From assembly GCA_963678705.1 (NCBI GenBank), contig OY783209.1, forward strand, positions 11,594,001 through 11,658,000: a stretch of DNA of 64,000 nt. Reading direction: 5' to 3'. A program made the position numbers and the translations under genes. Source of the stretch: Panorpa germanica. Its lineage: Eukaryota; Arthropoda; Insecta; Mecoptera; Panorpidae. Below, piece after piece: positions 60,293 to 64,000 of this stretch. The first letter of the stretch is position 1. The number at the start of each line of letters is the position of its first letter. The notes below the pieces were generated by a model that saw nothing but the letters and a program-made list of their open reading frames with translations, was not told the DNA's origin and searched no databases.

Positions 60293-60972
60293 ATCTCCTC
60301 TTAAGTCTATCTTAAGATGACATTGCTAACGTGGTCTCTATTTGCACGTGTTCATATAATATTGTCACTATCTTTCTTCGATAAAAACAAAATTATTTCA
60401 AGACAGTCGTGTCTTCTGGGGCTGCTTTAATCCAATTAAAGGTTGGGCCGAAAACAGCTTGTTGACCCCGACTACCGTTCATAAGTTGATGTCAACTCAA
60501 ATTAAAAATCTATAAATCATCGCAACAATATATCATTAATCTTTAAATAGCAGTTTCATGATAATTTATGGGTATGCTTATGCATGCCTTTGTAATAATC
60601 GCGCCTGGCATCATTGTTTTACGAACGCACCCACACTCAGCCGCACTTTGCCAAATTACCGTTTTACCACGGTTCCTGGAGGCGCCAAGCTATGCGCGGT
60701 AATGACGGCACTTTAATTTCTATCTGTTTGATCAGAGGTGTTTGCTATTTGTTGAACGATCGGCAAAGGATGATTCATTTTATTTTTAAACTCATTCTGA
60801 ATCGTGAGTCATGTGATCTGAATAGACAGAGCAATTGCTGAGCAAATAGCAATCATAATAAAAAACCGTGATATATTGATGTTAACCTCAAAAGTATAAA
60901 CATACTTCGTCATTGGCAGGTTGTCCTTTTACATCACTGGGTTGTGAATCATAACTGAGTTTATATAAAACT
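60293..60972. other. Unassigned intergenic DNA
   Basis: Nothing recognised; a 75-codon frame at 60614-60841 has no family features. Confidence 0.4.
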
Positions 60973-61976
60973 CAGTGCCGTAGCTATCGCCGTATCAATG
61001 ATACGGGGCCCCCGGGATACAGGGGCCCCAAACGTGTCTAAGCAAAAATTCGCCTCATTCGAAATCATTAATCCTGTTTCTAAAGCTCTACAGCATGAAA
61101 TTAATGACTTATAGAAAGCTAGCATTTTACTAAATGTTCTTTTGAATTGACTGAGCGAAATAAGAAATTAAAATGCATTCCATGGTTTGCTGAACGAGTC
61201 CAGAGATCTACCAAAGAGTGGGAAGTAGCAACTATTTTCAAAAATAAAAGAAAGAAGATAACGAAACGTTTTTTTGATGAGTTATCAGAAGATGAGAGAA
61301 TTTCAGACCTGGAGTCGTACTTCAAAGCCAATGTGTACTACTGCTGTTTAGATATATTAATTTCTCAAACTATACAAAGATTTTAGAGCCTGTGTGACCT
61401 AAGTAATATGTTCGAAGTATTACAACCGGAGAAACTCATATCTGTTTCAAACGAAATAATAAAAAATAATGTCGGAAAACTGTCTGCTAAATACAGTAAA
61501 GACATGTCAGTTGATCTTTATGAACAATTAATTGGTTTGAAAACAAGTTTAAAATCTGAAATTCAGAAAATTCATTCTATTAAGGAAGTCATGAAATTAT
61601 TGCTGATAAAATTCAATAGCCTTGCATCCAGTTTTCCGGAGGTAGTAACAGCATACTTTGTATTCTTGACATTTCCGGTTACTACTGCAGCAGCTGAAAG
61701 AAGTTTTTCGAAGTTAAAACTGATTAAAATTATCTAAGAACTTCTATGACACAGGAAAGGCTATCAGAGTTATCACTATTTTCTATATAGGCAGAAAATT
61801 TAGAAAAATTGAAATCGTCTTCAGCTATGAATGATTTAATAAATAAGTTCGCCGGGTAAAAGGCAAAAAAAGTCAATGCGAGCGTTTTTGTTCTTTTTGT
61901 GAAAAAGTTTTACACATCATTTGGGCCCCCCAACAAATTTTGATACAGGGCTCGTCTAAGGCACACTACGTCACTG
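60973..61976 (+). mobile_element. hAT transposon relic, second copy
   Basis: Flanked by ATAAAACT (60965-60972) and ATAAAATT (61977-61984), an 8-bp duplication with one change. Ends CAGTGCCGTAGCTA and TACGTCACTG. Encodes FERTKEWEVATIF-type sequence, FEVLQPEKLISVSNE and FPEVVTAYFVFL..AERSFSKLKLIKI on the plus strand, with stops between. Same family as 43641-44529 but longer. Confidence 0.88.
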
Positions 61977-62446
61977 ATAAAATTGCACTGTATATTGATA
62001 AAATTGGCTATCAGAATCGATGCCAACTATTTTTATTCAAATCGCAATATTGCAGAAGTTATTAACGATTGAAATAGTTATTTTTTTGACCCTTTAATAA
62101 TGAAAGGAGTAAAAATTTATGAAACATGATTGAGCGGTTTCATTCATTCCCAACAACCATCGCTGTTAAGGGGGGTGGGGGGCTTAGTTCAAATCGATAA
62201 AACAAGCATATTTTTGATAATGTTTTTTGACGACACAGTTAATATATAATTATTTCTATAATTACTACATGATGAAATAACATTTGAAGAATACAGTGCG
62301 AAATTTTCGTAAATAAATATCAAGGAAAAGCGAATCTCCGCAGACATCACAAAAAAAGTAACATTGCCGTGCCACTCATAACTCATCACTGCATTTACGG
62401 AAATTGAAAAACCAAAATGATTTCATTAGTTGATAAGTTTCTGCAG

Positions 62447-62597
62447 GTAACCCTGTCGAGTTTATTTTTAATTGTGTTCTCAATTTTTTATAGCACTTAA
62501 AAGAGAAAATATCGATTTTTCATGAAAAAGAAATAGAAACTTTGTTATTTTAAACACGTTAAAATTAAAAAGAAAGAAAAAAACTCGACAGCGTTAC
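62447..62597. repeat. Short inverted-repeat element
   Basis: GTAACCCTGTCGAGTTT at the left pairs with AAACTCGACAGCGTTAC at the right over about 17 bp plus A/T tracts; 151 bp in all. Probably a small MITE. Confidence 0.6.
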
Positions 62598-63660
62598 GTC
62601 GGCATTTATGTAAAGAAAGAGTGTGCAAAATTTCAAAAGGTTAAGTAGATTTTGAGGTATGTGTGAGAGCGGTAAGATCAGACCAGAGAGGTAAAGGCTT
62701 AAAACACTATATCTCCGTCAGTTTTACTCCAATCGACTTCAAATTTTCACGCAATAAACTCAATATGTTCTTAAACAAGAGAAGTGTAAAAGATACAGAA
62801 TCAAAGATCATAGTACTAGCAGCTGTCGAGGCAACCCATAAATTATTATTTAATGACGTGGTATATAACGATAAATAAATTCGATTACTTATTATATTCA
62901 ACAGACTTTGTAACATCAAAAATATTAAGCGTTAAAACGAAATTGAAACTTTAAATAGAGTAATACTTTAGTAGTGCATTGATAATCATTAAAAGTAGAA
63001 GCATCGTCTCATGATAAAATTTGCTAAAGCGACTACTCACTATTAAGTGCCAGGTACACAGGTCCAGAGCCACAGCTTTTAAAGAACAAAATACTGTTAA
63101 CAATTATGTTTTATTTATAAGTTGCACTTAGTGGAGTCTGTGGGTTGCACTATAAACAAAAATTGATTTTTCCAATACAATTTATTGCATGAATATTTTG
63201 CAGGTTATGTTTTCTATAATTTCCTTGTAGCTATATTCTCTAATATTGGCTCTCAATACAACATATTTGCTACTGTGTAAATTTATTATTCTCTATATTT
63301 ATGCATGAATAGTTTCTAAATCCTTTATGTTGAGTAGTCTATTAGCATTAACACACATTCCGCATAATTCTACAATTTATTTTATAGCTGCCCGCCATTA
63401 AGTTATTTTCAGATTTCGCGTATCGTACGTACGTATTACATATTTATTATTACTTCCTTATTTCTTGTTTTTACTTAATTTTTGAGGACATGTTATTAGA
63501 CTACAGTTACTCTATTTCCTGTAGAATATTAATAGGAATATCTTAGTGCCTATTTCCCATAAGTCAGTTAAACTACAGAAACAGATTGTATTAAGAAACG
63601 TTTATAATAACCAACAGTTACCTGACTATTAAAAAATGAACTCTTAATGGAACTGTATTG
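62598..63660. other. Unassigned intergenic DNA
   Basis: CTATATCTCCGTCAG near 62.71 kb and ATCGTCTCATGATAAAATTT near 63.0 kb link it to degraded repeat families seen elsewhere in the window. Confidence 0.4.
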
Positions 63661-64000
63661 TTAGTGAGAGAACGAACGTGTATACGGGTGCGATAAAACA
63701 CACGGCATGAACGTAACTAAACTGATTTTAGGCATATATTCAGCGACTATATTTCTCGGTCGCAGGGCACTCTTGGTGCAACAGAAATGTTTACGAATAC
63801 TATTGAAAAGTGTTTAAATACATACATACAATCAAATATAACATAATAGAATCCCCTGTTTTGCTATTATTAAAAATTCTATAGAGTCACGATACACGGC
63901 TCGACTACCAGTTTAGTTTCGTTCGTGCCGTGTGTTTTATCTTATTCGTATACACGTTCGTTCTCTCACTAACGGTTCGGACAGATTCGGGGCTAAGGAT
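63661..64000. mobile_element. Harbinger-like MITE, copy 2 (cut by window end)
   Basis: Inner inverted repeats of about 68 bp: 63661-63728 (GTTAGTGAGAGAACGAACG..) and 63913-63980. GATTCGGGGCTAAGGAT at the end is the reverse of CCTTAGCCCCGAATCTG in the 42.2-kb copy. Confidence 0.65.

Noticed and set aside
1-64000. tRNA or rRNA genes
   Set aside because: No cloverleaf or A/B-box pair and no rRNA core sequence was recognised by eye; a tRNAscan run would be decisive.

Overview
The window is AT-rich animal DNA with short GT-AG exons, large introns and many degraded transposons. The proteins (an iron regulatory protein 1 closest to insect IRPs, a buttonless/Meox homeobox protein, an SLC25A44-type carrier) and an insect-type mir-309/286/2944 microRNA cluster point to a holometabolous insect. 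The order is uncertain; a beetle-like non-dipteran is my guess. All assignments come from reading the sequence and remembered family features; no search was run.

Layout. (1) 1-16.1 kb: the last 15 exons of cytosolic aconitase/IRP1 on the + strand. Its introns 4 and 5 (1533-4293 and 4512-13008) carry, on the OPPOSITE strand, a microRNA cluster at about 1.8-5.65 kb: one miR-286, one miR-4/79-like, five miR-3/309-like and five miR-2944/6-like hairpins, with a 13-copy tandem array of a 138-bp hairpin unit embedded in it. A TATA-Inr promoter candidate for the cluster lies at about 6.73 kb on the minus strand. Farther along intron 5 are a MITE and a foldback element with two matching 375-bp arms. 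(2) 16.8-17.5 kb: an intronless cyclin T-like gene (-). (3) 18-22 kb: MITEs and featureless AT-rich DNA. (4) 22.2-23.6 kb: SLC25A44-like mitochondrial carrier, 5 exons (-). (5) 24.9-33.3 kb: three tandem copies of an RRM-protein gene (+). Only the third is full length (4 exons); the first two stop at the lost exon-3 splice donor and are followed by a duplicated 1.5-kb block. (6) 34.0-37.2 kb: buttonless/Meox homeobox gene, 3 exons (-). (7) 37.7-64 kb: no confident host gene; LINE 3' ends with target-site duplications, hAT relics, several MITE families and unassigned AT-rich sequence.

The main discovery candidate is the microRNA cluster. In flies the homologous mir-309~6 cluster is switched on at the start of zygotic transcription and clears maternal mRNAs. 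Here it appears expanded, interleaved (3/309-type with 2944/6-type), antisense to an iron-metabolism gene, straddling one of its coding exons, and containing a tandem hairpin array not explained by any known miRNA I recognise.
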